Shown here in pieces: positions 25,666 to 34,974 of a stretch of 60,518 nt of DNA (positions are counted from its first letter, which is position 1; each line of letters begins with the position of its first letter). Source of the DNA: an uncultured Prevotellaceae bacterium (GTDB lineage Bacteria > Bacteroidota > Bacteroidia > Bacteroidales > Bacteroidaceae); NCBI GenBank assembly GCA_902762565.1, contig CACWOS010000015.1, positions 1 to 60,518 of the forward strand, in the 5' to 3' direction. A program made the translations under genes and the position numbers. The notes below the pieces were generated by a model, which ran no database searches, had not been told where the DNA came from, and worked only from the letters and a program-made list of their open reading frames with translations.

Positions 25666-26625
25666 TTATTTTCCGTTCACAATGATCTCGCGCTGGTTCA
25701 TAGCTGCCTGAATAGGCAAAAGACCAGACTGAAGGATGATTTTCTGTCCCTTGGGCAGGCGACAGAAGTGGGCAAAATTCGAAGGCAGACCCGTGCGAGG
25801 CTCGTTGAGCAGAGCATATATGGTGCGCACCAACGGATAGTTGCCATTATAGAGGTAGTACTGATAGGGTTGCCAGCTGTTGGCAGCAGTGGCTGAATCC
25901 ATGCGGCTAACTCTCATAACCTGAATATTCTTCTTAAAGGTGACATTGGTGGTGTCACGGCTGTCGTTGAGCCAGTTGGAACCAATGATACCCATTGCAT
26001 TGGGGTGTTGTTCCACATAGTCAACAACGGCTTTACTGGTCTTCACGGCTCCGATATTGGGGGCTTTGAATTCCTTGCCGTCCAACAGAGAATCGACACA
26101 CCAACGGACGGTGCTTGACAATGGATTGTCAAAGACGACATCGATGGTGCCAAGTTTCGAGGCGGGGTAGAGGTCTTTCCAATTGACGACTTCACCCTTG
26201 AGGATGCGTTTAAAATCCTTGACGGTGATACAGGAGTCTGTATTGGCATTATTGGTGATGATGGCCAATCCGTCGTAGGCAAGAGCGTACGTGCGTGGCA
26301 GGTATCGGCGGTCTTTTAGGTTCTGCTCCTCCTTCTCCGTCAGTCGACGAGTGGTAAAAGCGAGCCATGTTTCAAGGCGCATCAACTTCTGCACAGCTTC
26401 TTGTTCATTAGTGTATTGTGCTTCAAGGGTGTCGAGCAGGTTCTGGTAAAGGAATATTTGTAGCTCCTCGTCCAAAATGGGTTGAAAACTGGCGTCAGCT
26501 ACAAAATAGCGGGCGGCGCGTTGATAATCCTGCTCCTCCTTAGTATTTTTAGGCTTGTTCCCACAAGCGAGGAACAAGCCTAAAATGAGTGTTAATCCAA
26601 TTAAATTGAATGCGTTTTTAATCAT
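25666..26625 (-). CDS. PstS-like substrate-binding lipoprotein
   Basis: 319 aa. Lipoprotein signal ending LGLFLAC (Cys21). The mature part matches PBP-like phosphate-binding folds: YDGLAIITNNANTDSCITVKDFKRILKGEVVNWKDLYP (quote split: GLAIITNNANTDSCITV), SSTVRWCVDSLL, and VDYVEQHPNAMGIIGSNWL, the late PstS motif. No ABC permease or ATPase genes accompany it, so a role in phosphate import is unlikely. It sits 1 bp after tonB in the energy-transduction operon and may be a sensor or accessory part of that complex. Confidence 0.8.
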   Translation of the reverse strand: MIKNAFNLIGLTLILGLFLACGNKPKNTKEEQDYQRAARYFVADASFQPILDEELQIFLYQNLLDTLEAQYTNEQEAVQKLMRLETWLAFTTRRLTEKEEQNLKDRRYLPRTYALAYDGLAIITNNANTDSCITVKDFKRILKGEVVNWKDLYPASKLGTIDVVFDNPLSSTVRWCVDSLLDGKEFKAPNIGAVKTSKAVVDYVEQHPNAMGIIGSNWLNDSRDTTNVTFKKNIQVMRVSRMDSATAANSWQPYQYYLYNGNYPLVRTIYALLNEPRTGLPSNFAHFCRLPKGQKIILQSGLLPIQAAMNQREIIVNGK

Positions 26626-26626
26626 C

Positions 26627-27457
26627 TTACTGAAGTCTGAATGTTACGGGCAAGGTGTACTTTACACGTACAGCCGAACCATTCTGCTTACCAGGAATCC
26701 AGCGCGGCATAGCCTTGGTTACGCGGACAGCCTCTTTGTCAAGTGACGGGTCTACTGACTTAACAACTCGTACGTCAGTAATTGAACCGTCGCGCTCAAC
26801 CACGAATGTCACGATAACACGGCCCTGAACACCATTCTCCTCGGCTACTACCGGGTACTTGATGTTGCTTGACAGCCATTGGAACAGAGCAGCCTGACCA
26901 CCGGGGAATGAAGGCATCTGTTCTACAACGTCGAATACCTTGGTTTCCTCTTCCTTCGGGGGCTCCGGCTGTGCAATAACTTCCTTAGCCTTCAGCACTT
27001 CGCCTGCAGCCTCGTCGTTACCCTTCACATCGAAAGCACCGATTGCGGTGTTGGTCTTGCTCAGATCTTCCTGAGATTTCAGTTCTTCTTCGGGCTTAAC
27101 TTCATCGTCCTTTTTGATTTCAGGAGCGGTGAACTTTACCGAACTCTTCACTTTTTCGACTTCAACTTTTTCAAGCTTTGGTGTTTCCTTACGCTCGACT
27201 TTTGCTTCCTTCTTCTCTGCCAGTTTCGACAGCTCCACGTCGGCTTCAATAGCAACGTCCTGTTTCATGGCGTTCTCTACGACACCTTTAATGGCTACGA
27301 AGGCTGCAATAGCGGCACCGATAGCGAACATCACCAGCAAAGCCTTGACATTACGCTTGCCAGTTTCTCTGCGCAGCTGATAAGCACCGTAAGCCTGGTT
27401 CTTACCTTCGAAAACGAGGTCAGACCATTTATTGTCTATTAGATCTATCTTTGACAT
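26627..27457 (-). CDS. tonB: TonB family energy transducer
   Basis: 276 aa. N-terminal cytoplasmic segment with WSDLVFEGKNQAYGAYQLRR (the DLVFENKNxxYGAYxLR motif of Bacteroidetes TonB), one membrane helix (about 40-60), a Lys/Glu/Pro-rich periplasmic linker (about 70-180) and the C-terminal TonB domain from FPGGQAALFQWLSSNIKYP to the end (VKYTLPVTFRLQ). Couples the proton motive force from ExbB/ExbD to outer-membrane TonB-dependent receptors. Lies between exbD and the PstS-like gene. Confidence 0.92.
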   Translation of the reverse strand: MSKIDLIDNKWSDLVFEGKNQAYGAYQLRRETGKRNVKALLVMFAIGAAIAAFVAIKGVVENAMKQDVAIEADVELSKLAEKKEAKVERKETPKLEKVEVEKVKSSVKFTAPEIKKDDEVKPEEELKSQEDLSKTNTAIGAFDVKGNDEAAGEVLKAKEVIAQPEPPKEEETKVFDVVEQMPSFPGGQAALFQWLSSNIKYPVVAEENGVQGRVIVTFVVERDGSITDVRVVKSVDPSLDKEAVRVTKAMPRWIPGKQNGSAVRVKYTLPVTFRLQ

Positions 27458-27487
27458 AGTTCTTACGTTTTAATTGTTAGACATTGA

Positions 27488-28135
27488 TTATTTGACACCT
27501 GCCTTTTCGATCAGTTCCTTGTCCTCAGGGCCAATCTTATCAATGACATACTTATCAATACTGCATATCAGCATCTCATCGAGAGCCGAAATCATGTTCT
27601 CATACGTTGCTGTGTCCAACGGACGGATAATCACAGTCAGTGTAGGAATCTTTTCGCCGTTAACGATACCTTTCTTCAACTCCGACAGTTTGTCCTGATA
27701 CTGCTTATCGGTCATCGTGCTGCCATAGGCACTCTTCTTAGCGTCCAGTTCCTTCTTGGCCTTCATGATGCGAGCAACGGGGTTGATACCCTCCTCAGTA
27801 GTGTGCTTGATGAGCACGTCGCGGATACCTTTGGCACCGTAAGTGGTCTCCTTCACACAAGAGGGATCTTCGTAGTTGGGAAGTCCGGCAATGTACCAAA
27901 TCTTGTTGTCTGCACCCAAATAAAGGGTCAGAGTGTGTGAAGCCTTGGTCACTGACTTATCTTCTTTTTCTACGTTTTGGTCGTTACTGGGCATCGTCAA
28001 CTGCATAGCCTGAGGCTTAGCCAGAGTCGTACACAGCATGAAGAAGGTAATCAGAAGCATCATCATGTCTACCATTGGCGTGAAGTTCACGCGGGTATCC
28101 ATTTTCTTCTGCTTGGATAGATTCTTTTTTGCCAT
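27488..28135 (-). CDS. exbD: ExbD/TolR-family protein (second copy)
   Basis: 215 aa. N-terminal basic stretch, then one membrane helix in MVDMMMLLITFFMLCTTLA, preceded by NFTPMVDMM with the proton-relay Asp, then a periplasmic domain with NDQNVEKEDKSVT. Part of the ExbB-ExbD proton channel that energises TonB. Two different ExbDs (this and the next gene) are usual in Bacteroidetes clusters. Three bp after the first exbD. Confidence 0.9.
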   Translation of the reverse strand: MAKKNLSKQKKMDTRVNFTPMVDMMMLLITFFMLCTTLAKPQAMQLTMPSNDQNVEKEDKSVTKASHTLTLYLGADNKIWYIAGLPNYEDPSCVKETTYGAKGIRDVLIKHTTEEGINPVARIMKAKKELDAKKSAYGSTMTDKQYQDKLSELKKGIVNGEKIPTLTVIIRPLDTATYENMISALDEMLICSIDKYVIDKIGPEDKELIEKAGVK

Positions 28136-28138
28136 ATC

Positions 28139-28753
28139 TTATTCCTCCGATGCAGTTTTAAGATTTGTAATCAACTGGTAACGGTTCTCGTTCATATCCT
28201 GCAGCTCGTTCATCATAGCCTTGATCACCTTATAGGGTGTAGTGGCATCGCACTTGATGCAAAGCTTGATATCAGGATTAGCATTACGAGCGGCCTTTAC
28301 CCACTCCTGGAACTCACTCTTTCCACCATCGATACTATCGGTGGGGATACCCAACGTCTGGATTACTTCTGCCATCTTCTCTGGCTCAAGATTGAGGTAT
28401 TCACCCATCTTGTTGAGAGGAGCGCCAATCATGGCATCCTCGCGGAATGCCTTGATCTGCTTGGCATTGAGCGTGATGCCGAACTTGTCGGTCACTTCAT
28501 CCAGCATTGCTTGCATGTTGTTCTTATTCTCGGTACCGACGTATATCTTGCCTTCTGGGCTAACCAGAATGTTAAGTACGTCGCTCTCCGGAATCTTTAC
28601 CTCAGACACAGAGTTAGGTGTAGTCACCTGAATAGGCTCTGGTGTGAGGAAAGTAGAGGTCAACATGAAGAAACACAGAAGAAGCGTCATCACGTCTGAC
28701 ATGGGGGTCATGTCAATCCAGATGTCTTTTTTCTGTATCTTAACTTTAGCCAT
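28139..28753 (-). CDS. exbD: ExbD/TolR-family protein (first copy)
   Basis: 204 aa. Same plan: WIDMTPMSDVMTLLLCFFML with the Asp in the helix, then a periplasmic domain (VLNILVSPEGKIYVGTENKN, IKAMMNELQDMNENRYQLI). Diverged from the second copy, so the two are probably different subunits of one complex. 40 bp after exbB. Confidence 0.9.
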   Translation of the reverse strand: MAKVKIQKKDIWIDMTPMSDVMTLLLCFFMLTSTFLTPEPIQVTTPNSVSEVKIPESDVLNILVSPEGKIYVGTENKNNMQAMLDEVTDKFGITLNAKQIKAFREDAMIGAPLNKMGEYLNLEPEKMAEVIQTLGIPTDSIDGGKSEFQEWVKAARNANPDIKLCIKCDATTPYKVIKAMMNELQDMNENRYQLITNLKTASEE

Positions 28754-28793
28754 TCTAAAACGGATTTATAGGTTTTAAATGAATGGACAGAAA

Positions 28794-29624
28794 TTAAGCC
28801 TCGTTGTGGTTTGAATCGTAAGTAGCTGCGATGGTGAAACCAATCTCGTCGAGAGCGTAGGTCAGCTTATCGATCTTGTTAGAGAAGAAGTTGTAAACAA
28901 CGGTAGCAACCCAAGAGGTCAAGATACCAGATGCGGTGTTCACAAGGGCCTCAGAAATACCGGCAGACAGAGCCATAGAGTCAGCACCACCACCAGCAGA
29001 CAGAGCCTGGAACGATCCAATCATACCGAGCACAGTACCGAACAGAGCGGTCAGAGTACCCAGAGATACGATGGTAGCAACCATTGGCATATTCATCTGC
29101 AGGGTAGGCATCTCGAGCTGAGTAGCCTCTTCGTGAGCCTGAGAAATCTTAGCAATCTTAGCAGCCTTCTTAAGTGTGCTGTCAGTCTCAACAGTCTGAT
29201 ACATGTTGATAGAAGCCAGCACAACGTTACCTACAGAACCCTGCATCTTGTTGCAGAGACTCTTAGCCTCATCAAACTTCTGCTCCTTGATGGCAGCCTT
29301 AACCTGTGCAGTGAACTTAGCGAGGTTCATTTTACCAGAAGCAGCCTTGATAGCGAAGAAACGCTCGAAACCGAGGCAGATAACGGTGAACAACAGGGTA
29401 AGAATCAGACCTACAACGAAACCACCCTTATATACAGTACCCAGCAGGTTTGCGGGATGTCCGCTACGGTCACCACCAATGAAGTTGTCGGGGTTACCCA
29501 TTACGAAATACCATACGCTGTAACCTGCGATAGCACAGATAACGAGGATGATCCAAGCGTCCTTCATTCCCTTGAAGCCCGAATTTTTCTTGGCTGGGGC
29601 TGCAGCCTTTGCATTTGTTGCCAT
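28794..29624 (-). CDS. exbB: MotA/TolQ/ExbB proton channel protein
   Basis: 276 aa, three or four membrane helices: one at about 25-43 (AWIILVICAIAGYSVWYFVM), one at about 70-95, and the conserved pair at about 180-255 (MVATIVSLGTLTALFGTVLGMIG and GISEALVNTASGILTSWVATVVY-like motif). First gene of exbB-exbD-exbD-tonB-pstS-like-TPR. Strong codon bias suggests high expression. Confidence 0.93.
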   Translation of the reverse strand: MATNAKAAAPAKKNSGFKGMKDAWIILVICAIAGYSVWYFVMGNPDNFIGGDRSGHPANLLGTVYKGGFVVGLILTLLFTVICLGFERFFAIKAASGKMNLAKFTAQVKAAIKEQKFDEAKSLCNKMQGSVGNVVLASINMYQTVETDSTLKKAAKIAKISQAHEEATQLEMPTLQMNMPMVATIVSLGTLTALFGTVLGMIGSFQALSAGGGADSMALSAGISEALVNTASGILTSWVATVVYNFFSNKIDKLTYALDEIGFTIAATYDSNHNEA

Positions 29625-29693
29625 AAATTTTAATTTTTTTTAGTTATTAAAGAAATTAAGTTTGTTATATGTTTCTTGTCTTGTATTTCTCGG

Positions 29694-29701
29694 CAAAGAT
29701 A
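29694..29701 (-). promoter_or_regulatory. -7 element (TATCTTTG) of the exb/tonB operon
   Basis: The minus strand reads TATCTTTGCCGAG, about 70 bp before exbB. The leader of roughly 60 nt is longer than for other genes here. No clear -33. Confidence 0.55.
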
Positions 29702-29762
29702 GCAAATTAGGGCGTATTTATCGCCCAATTAAGAACTTTTAACTTGATATTTCTCAATTTTT

Positions 29763-30959
29763 TTATTTTAACTGCCCTAATACGTCTTTTATTCGGCGCA
29801 TTGCTTCCGTGATATTCTCGTCACTGGTGGCATAACTCATGCGGAAACATGCAGGGTCACCGAAAGCATCACCGCCTACAGTAGCCACATGACCTTTTTC
29901 CAGTAGATACATGGCCAAGTCAGTCGAATTTTCGATTACTTTACCATCTGGGGTCTTCTTGCCGTAGAACGATGAACATTTAGGGAACAGATAAAAAGCA
30001 CCCTCAGGAATATTGACTTCCAGTCCGGGTATCTCTTTTGCTAGTTTGACGATGAGGTCACGACGGCGCTCAAAGGCCTGACGCATCTCTTCTACACAGT
30101 CTTGGCTGCTGATGTATGCAAACTCTGCTGCTTTTTGACTGACGCTGCATGGCCCGCTGGTATACTGTCCTTGCAGTTTGTTGCAACCCTTGATAATCCA
30201 TTCTGGAGCTGCAATATAGCCGATGCGCCATCCCGTCATAGCATATGCCTTTGATACACCATTGACGATGATAGAACGGTCCTTCATACCATCGAATTGG
30301 GCAATGGATTGGTGCTTGCCGATGTAGTTGATGTGTTCATAGATTTCGTCGGCCAGCACAAACAGGTCATCGTGAGCAAGAATGACTTTTGCCAGTGACT
30401 CTAGCTCGTCCTTCGAATACACGCTGCCAGTAGGATTACTAGGTGAACAAAGGATGATAAGGCGAGTCTTGGGGGTAATGGCTGCTTCCAATTGCTCTGC
30501 AGTCATCTTGAAGTTCTGTTCGAAACCTGCCTCGACAATAACAGGATTGCCACCTGCTAGTAGTACCATCTGGGGATAGCTAACCCAATAAGGGGCAGGA
30601 ATGATAACCTCGTCACCAGGATTCACCAGTGACATTACAGTGTTACATACACTTTGCTTGGCACCGTTTGACACAAGTATCTCTGCAGGTGTATAGTGCA
30701 ACTGGTTCTCACGTTCCAACTTGCGGGCAATTGCCTGACGTAAGTCAGGATAGCCAGGGACTGGAGAGTAACGTGAGTAGTTCTCGTCAATAGCCAGTTT
30801 GGCAGCCTGTTTGATATGGTCAGGCGTATTAAAGTCGGGCTCACCAACACTCATGTTAATAACGTCGATGCCCTGAGCTTTCATTTCAGAACTTTTCTGC
30901 GACATGGCCAGCGTTGCTGATGGAGCCAGTCTCTGCAAACGGTCAGATAATTGTGCCAT
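29763..30959 (-). CDS. aspC: Pyridoxal phosphate-dependent aspartate aminotransferase (class I)
   Basis: 398 aa cytosolic enzyme of the AAT_I fold. N-terminal SPVPGYPDLRQAIARKL (about 64-80), NGAKQSVCNTVMSLVNPGDEV, substrate/PLP residues in CSPSNPTGSVYS (Asn, about 170-181), DEIYEHINYIG, PLP lysine in IVNGVSKAYAMTGWRIGYIA (about 230-249) and the C-terminal Arg in CFRMSYATSDENI. Converts oxaloacetate/aspartate with glutamate/2-oxoglutarate; subfamily Ibeta, so broader specificity (aromatic, prephenate) is possible. Single-gene unit with its own -7 box. Confidence 0.92.
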   Translation of the reverse strand: MAQLSDRLQRLAPSATLAMSQKSSEMKAQGIDVINMSVGEPDFNTPDHIKQAAKLAIDENYSRYSPVPGYPDLRQAIARKLERENQLHYTPAEILVSNGAKQSVCNTVMSLVNPGDEVIIPAPYWVSYPQMVLLAGGNPVIVEAGFEQNFKMTAEQLEAAITPKTRLIILCSPSNPTGSVYSKDELESLAKVILAHDDLFVLADEIYEHINYIGKHQSIAQFDGMKDRSIIVNGVSKAYAMTGWRIGYIAAPEWIIKGCNKLQGQYTSGPCSVSQKAAEFAYISSQDCVEEMRQAFERRRDLIVKLAKEIPGLEVNIPEGAFYLFPKCSSFYGKKTPDGKVIENSTDLAMYLLEKGHVATVGGDAFGDPACFRMSYATSDENITEAMRRIKDVLGQLK

Positions 30960-30987
30960 AATGATGCTTCATGTATAAATTTAGTTG

Positions 30988-30995
30988 CAAAAGTA
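30988..30995 (-). promoter_or_regulatory. -7 element (TACTTTTG) of aspC
   Basis: The minus strand reads TACTTTTGCAACT, 28 bp before the aspC ATG. Confidence 0.6.
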
Positions 30996-31059
30996 CGCAT
31001 TTTATTCTTTATAAACGAATAATCGTGCCACTTTTTCGCTTTTCGCTTTCCATTTTTGA

Positions 31060-32271
31060 TTACTTCAAGTGCAACTGGTGCCCCATGCGGTCTTTTTTAG
31101 TCTTCAGATAGCGTAGATTATACTCGTTAGGTGTTATTTCAATCCCTACATTCTCTACAATTTCCAGTCCGTAGGCTTCCAGTCCCACGCGCTTTACGGG
31201 ATTATTGGTTATTAGGCGCATTTTTTGGACACCTAACAGACGAAGAATCTGTGCGCCACATCCATAGTCGCGCTCGTCGGCCTTGAAACCTAAACAGAGG
31301 TTGGCGTCTACGGTGTCGTAACCTTCCTCCTGCAGTTTGTAGGCGGCCAACTTGTTCATAAGTCCAATGCCGCGGCCTTCTTGCTGCATATAAACAATGA
31401 CACCTTTGCCTTCCTTCTCTATCATTTGCATTGCCTTATGAAGCTGTTCGCCACAGTCACAACGTTTTGATCCAAGGATGTCACCTGTGGCACACGACGA
31501 GTGGACACGTACCAGGATGGGTTCATCGTCTTTCCACTCACCTTTGATAAGTGCGAAGTGCTCCAGTCCGTTACTCTTCTGCTTGAAGGGAATGATATGG
31601 AAGTGTCCGTATTCCGTGGGCATATCCACCTCAACACCTTCTTCTACGATGCTTTCCTTCTTCAGGCGGTATGCGATCATGTCCTTGATGGTAATAATCT
31701 TCAAATCATGCTCTTTGGCGAATTCCACCAGTTGTGGCATACGAGCCATTGTTCCATCGTCATTCATGATTTCGATGAGTGCTCCGGCAGGGTACAGTCC
31801 ACATAGTTTACACAGGTCAATGGCTGCCTCAGTGTGGCCGGATCGGCGCAATACACCATTGTCTTGAGCATACAATGGGCTGATATGTCCTGGACGACCA
31901 AACGATTGAGCAGTTGACTTGGGGTCAGCCAATGCGCGGATTGTGGCAGCTCGGTCATGAGCAGATACACCTGTCGTACAACCTTCTATCTTGTCTACGG
32001 TAACAGTAAATGGTGTTCCCAATAGAGAAGTGTTGTCCTGTACCTGATGGGGTAGCTCCAGTTCCTGTGCTCTGCTGATTGTGACTGGTGCGCACAAAAC
32101 ACCACGTGCATTCTTCAGCATGAAGTTTACCATTTCGGGAGTAATCTTTTCGGCTGCGCATATGAGGTCACCTTCGTTTTCACGGTCTTCATCATCCACT
32201 ACGATGACGAACTTTCCCTTACGGAAGTCGTCGAGAGCCTCCTCGATTGTATTCAGTTTCAATTGTTCCAT
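31060..32271 (-). CDS. ribBA: Bifunctional DHBP synthase / GTP cyclohydrolase II
   Basis: 403 aa fusion with two riboflavin-pathway activities. N-terminal RibB domain (about 1-205) with [19 protein letters not shown] and [21 protein letters not shown]-terminal RibA domain (about 206-403) with the zinc cysteines in [20 protein letters not shown] and the [16 protein letters not shown] and [10 protein letters not shown] motifs. Both active sites look complete. Probably transcribed with the upstream LptG gene (29 bp gap). No FMN riboswitch is recognisable. Confidence 0.95.
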   Translation of the reverse strand: MEQLKLNTIEEALDDFRKGKFVIVVDDEDRENEGDLICAAEKITPEMVNFMLKNARGVLCAPVTISRAQELELPHQVQDNTSLLGTPFTVTVDKIEGCTTGVSAHDRAATIRALADPKSTAQSFGRPGHISPLYAQDNGVLRRSGHTEAAIDLCKLCGLYPAGALIEIMNDDGTMARMPQLVEFAKEHDLKIITIKDMIAYRLKKESIVEEGVEVDMPTEYGHFHIIPFKQKSNGLEHFALIKGEWKDDEPILVRVHSSCATGDILGSKRCDCGEQLHKAMQMIEKEGKGVIVYMQQEGRGIGLMNKLAAYKLQEEGYDTVDANLCLGFKADERDYGCGAQILRLLGVQKMRLITNNPVKRVGLEAYGLEIVENVGIEITPNEYNLRYLKTKKDRMGHQLHLK

Positions 32272-32300
32272 TCTTTATACCTTATTATATATGTAGTTTG

Positions 32301-34205
32301 TTATGATGCATATTTGGATTCTATTCTTTCAGTAATAGCCCTATTGGCCTTGTTGATTACCTTCAGGTCACGATACAAACGCAAGCGGAATCTCAGCATG
32401 CGCAGGTAGAAGAATACGCCTATAGGAACCACCAGTCCAGTCATGATGTTGAGCCATTTCCTGCGGAAGGGGCGTGTGTGCGCATGTGTGGCCAAAATGG
32501 GGTAGGTGTTCACTTCGTTAAGTATGACCTTGTCGCGCGTGTTCGACAAATCTTCTATAACCTCTTCCAGCGTGTTGCTAATCAGGCTAATGGTCTGGTC
32601 GTCACCTGGGCGGAAGAATACCTTGATGGGATTAGGCCAGTGATGTAGCGAATGCTCGCGCGTATATTTCTCAATGTCTTCAGATATTTTCCCAAGTAGC
32701 ATAACATCTTGTGCATAGTTAGGATCGTTTATGATTACCTCCTTGCCGATAGATGGACGTTTCTGACGTAGACCAAGCATACGCATTGCCAATGATTTGT
32801 AAAGGTCAATATTGAATACCACTGAGTCATTGTTAGCCTTGTAAGTGAAAAATATGGCAATGGGCGAGAGTACGGCTGTGCCAAGGAATTTGCCGAACCA
32901 TACTGTCCAGTTGTCATCTCTGGCCATCTTCATGCCCGTATTGTCTAGGATGTAGAAAATAATAAATACCAATACCGATATAATGACGGGAACACCTAGA
33001 CCGCCTTTACGGATGATAGCACCCAATGGCGCTCCGATGAAAAAGAATATCAGACAACTTAGCGACAAAGTAAACTTGTTGATAGCCTCTATCCAGTGTA
33101 GACGTTCTTCGCGGTTCAGGTAGTCGGAATATTCTGATTTGAACTCGAGATCGTTCATTGCAGACTTTGCGTCATTGGAAGCCATCTGCAGCACAGACTG
33201 TTTAGTCTCGCCTGGCAATATGGCATATAAAATATCGAAGTCACAATTGGCTTTTGTTACTTCCTTAACAGCTTTTATCGAGTCTTTTTCAGTAAGTTGT
33301 GGCTTGTAGAAGGTTGTGTAGCTAGCCTCCTTATAATAATGATGTCCCACCGAATCGTTAAATTCGCGTATGGAGTCGAGGTCATGTAAAATCTTGTTCA
33401 GTCCCTTAGAACGAGCATCAGAGGCAATACCACCCACCTCGGCCATGTCAAATCCACTGTCAAAGTCAAGCACAATACGTTTTGTTGAGAATGTCTCGCG
33501 ACGGTAGGGTACATTGGCTGATACACCCATACCACCCTGTCGCATGTTCTCAAACCATTCGCCGCTATACAGAGTCAGCAGCATGTGCTTCTTCTCCTCG
33601 GTCGATTGTATGCGTCCTGAGTCGGCCAGAATTACCGCCGCGTCCTCATAACCGCCATTCATGCGGTATATCATGATGCCATATAGCATACCCTTTTCTA
33701 CGTCTTTTTTCTGAACATATAGGTTCGAGCCAGGTATGCCGTCGTAGAAAATGCCTTCAGGAATCTCTACTTCAGGATTCTTCTGTTTCATTGAGACTAG
33801 AAGCTGACGGAATGAGATGAACGCCTTCGGACCGATTACCTCTTGAAAGTAGAATGAAATACAACTAATAGCGATTGTAATCACGATAAGCGAACGCATG
33901 GCTTGCAACAGAGAGATGCCAGCTGCCTTGATGGCTGTCAGCTCAGAACTCTCACCCAAGTTACCGAAGGCTATCAGTGAAGATAGTAGAATGGCTAGTG
34001 GGAAAGCCTGCGGCATTAGCATGATGCCCATATACCAGAAAAATTGTGCCAATACGTCCAGCGACAGACCTTTACCAATCAAGTCGTCAACGTAACGCCA
34101 CAAAAACTGCATCATCAGCACAAACTGGCAGATGAAGAAGGTGGCAATGAACAGCAGACCGAACTGCTTCGCTATGAATATGTCTAATTTCTTAATCCGA
34201 AACAT
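32301..34205 (-). CDS. lptG: LptF/LptG-family (YjgP/YjgQ) permease
   Basis: 634 aa, longer than the proteobacterial proteins (about 360). Six membrane helices as three N-terminal (FGLLFIATFFICQFVLMMQFLW start; IMLMPQAFPLAILLSSLIAFG) and three after a periplasmic beta domain (about 380-470), then an additional cytoplasmic region of about 170 residues and a last hydrophobic segment near 600 (MTGLVVPIGVFFYLRML). Lipopolysaccharide export permease of the LptB2FG ABC transporter. Bacteroidetes often have one long protein of this type. A -7 box (TTACCTTTGCACC on minus) lies just upstream near 34217-34224. Confidence 0.88.
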   Translation of the reverse strand: MFRIKKLDIFIAKQFGLLFIATFFICQFVLMMQFLWRYVDDLIGKGLSLDVLAQFFWYMGIMLMPQAFPLAILLSSLIAFGNLGESSELTAIKAAGISLLQAMRSLIVITIAISCISFYFQEVIGPKAFISFRQLLVSMKQKNPEVEIPEGIFYDGIPGSNLYVQKKDVEKGMLYGIMIYRMNGGYEDAAVILADSGRIQSTEEKKHMLLTLYSGEWFENMRQGGMGVSANVPYRRETFSTKRIVLDFDSGFDMAEVGGIASDARSKGLNKILHDLDSIREFNDSVGHHYYKEASYTTFYKPQLTEKDSIKAVKEVTKANCDFDILYAILPGETKQSVLQMASNDAKSAMNDLEFKSEYSDYLNREERLHWIEAINKFTLSLSCLIFFFIGAPLGAIIRKGGLGVPVIISVLVFIIFYILDNTGMKMARDDNWTVWFGKFLGTAVLSPIAIFFTYKANNDSVVFNIDLYKSLAMRMLGLRQKRPSIGKEVIINDPNYAQDVMLLGKISEDIEKYTREHSLHHWPNPIKVFFRPGDDQTISLISNTLEEVIEDLSNTRDKVILNEVNTYPILATHAHTRPFRRKWLNIMTGLVVPIGVFFYLRMLRFRLRLYRDLKVINKANRAITERIESKYAS

Positions 34206-34227
34206 GTTTCGGGGTGCAAAGGTAATA

Positions 34228-34318
34228 ATAAATTAAGAATTAAGTGTGATGAATTAAGAATTATTTTAATTCAATCGCATGTTTTCTTAACTCTTAACTC
34301 TTAATCCTTAACTTCTTA
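34228..34318. repeat. Two opposed phrase-repeat tracts between START protein and lptG
   Basis: The left tract has AATTAAGA-type units (about 34228-34260), the right has CTTAACT-type units (about 34285-34316). They are roughly inverse complements and could pair as a hairpin. The right tract supplies the stop codon of the START-like gene (34316-34318). Confidence 0.7.
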
Positions 34319-34714
34319 GAAACCACTGACGCGGTGCAGCCTTTCAAAGTTGTCGTCCCAGATACCTCTTAGGTCTTTTTCCTCTTCATCGTCGGCAGCA
34401 AAGTCGGTAATCAACAGACTTAACATGCCTGTCACGTTGCTCTCTTCAATTTTGATTTCCCAATATGCTTCAGGGGTGTCCTCATGATAGTCCCACAACA
34501 TGCGTATGTAGTTCAGCTTCTCTTTTTCCAATATGCGTGATGTCTTCGTGTCACGTTCCGTCCAAGGATGTCCCCATGTAAATGTCATGGAGTCTTCTTC
34601 TTCAGTAACTTGGTCGGCCAGCCACTTTTGTAGTCCTGCTGCATTGCTAATCATGTCCCACACAAGTCGTGTGGATTTTGTGCTCAGCGGGTATTCTAAG
34701 GTAAGTTTTTGCAT
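34316..34714 (-). CDS. START-like (SRPBCC) domain protein
   Basis: 132 aa covering one SRPBCC/AHSA1-like domain: LEYPLSTKSTRLVWDMISN at the start, GLQKWLADQVTEEEDSMTFTWG, and a long C-terminal helix (LRGIWDDNFERLHRVSGF). A common short Bacteroidetes protein with a hydrophobic ligand cavity; ligand unknown. Its stop codon comes from a phrase repeat. Confidence 0.75.
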   Translation of the reverse strand: MQKLTLEYPLSTKSTRLVWDMISNAAGLQKWLADQVTEEEDSMTFTWGHPWTERDTKTSRILEKEKLNYIRMLWDYHEDTPEAYWEIKIEESNVTGMLSLLITDFAADDEEEKDLRGIWDDNFERLHRVSGF

Positions 34715-34807
34715 AGAAATAAGTATTTATTGATTAGTAATGTCATCGATTGACTGTGCAAAAATACAAAAAATAATTGTATTTCAATCATTTTTTTGCA
34801 GAAAAGT

Positions 34808-34838
34808 TTTGCAAGTACGAAAAAAAGTGTTACCTTTG
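34808..34838 (+). promoter_or_regulatory. tRNA-Met promoter (TTTG-N19-TACCTTTG)
   Basis: -33 TTTG at 34808-34811 and -7 TACCTTTG at 34831-34838, spacing 19. A textbook Bacteroidetes promoter 18 bp upstream of the tRNA. Confidence 0.8.
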
Positions 34839-34856
34839 CACCCGCAAATCGCAAAT

Positions 34857-34930
34857 GGCGGGGTAGCTCAGCTGGTTAGAGCGTCGGATTCATAATCCGG
34901 AGGTCGAGGGTTCGGGTCCCCCTCCCGCTA
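34857..34930 (+). tRNA. tRNA-Met (anticodon CAU, elongator type)
   Basis: 74 nt. Acceptor GGCGGGG/TCCCGCT with G-T ends, discriminator A. Anticodon loop TTCATAA gives CAT. The paired first base and lack of three G-C pairs in the anticodon stem argue for elongator rather than initiator tRNA; a lysidine tRNA-Ile cannot be excluded by anticodon alone. One A-C mismatch in the T stem. No encoded CCA. Confidence 0.85.
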
Positions 34931-34937
34931 CGAAGAG

Positions 34938-34970
34938 AAAGCCCTGTAGAGTCAATCTACAGGGCTTTTT
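34938..34970. terminator. Bidirectional terminator between tRNA-Met and nhaD
   Basis: Perfect 13-bp stem aaagccctgtaga/tctacagggcttt, loop gtcaa, T-run on the right. The nhaD stop (34975) is 5 bp beyond. Confidence 0.9.
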
Positions 34971-34974
34971 GGTC

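Noticed and set aside
25666-26625. Phosphate ABC transporter
   Set aside because: Only a PstS-like binding protein is present; no PstC, PstA or PstB in the region.
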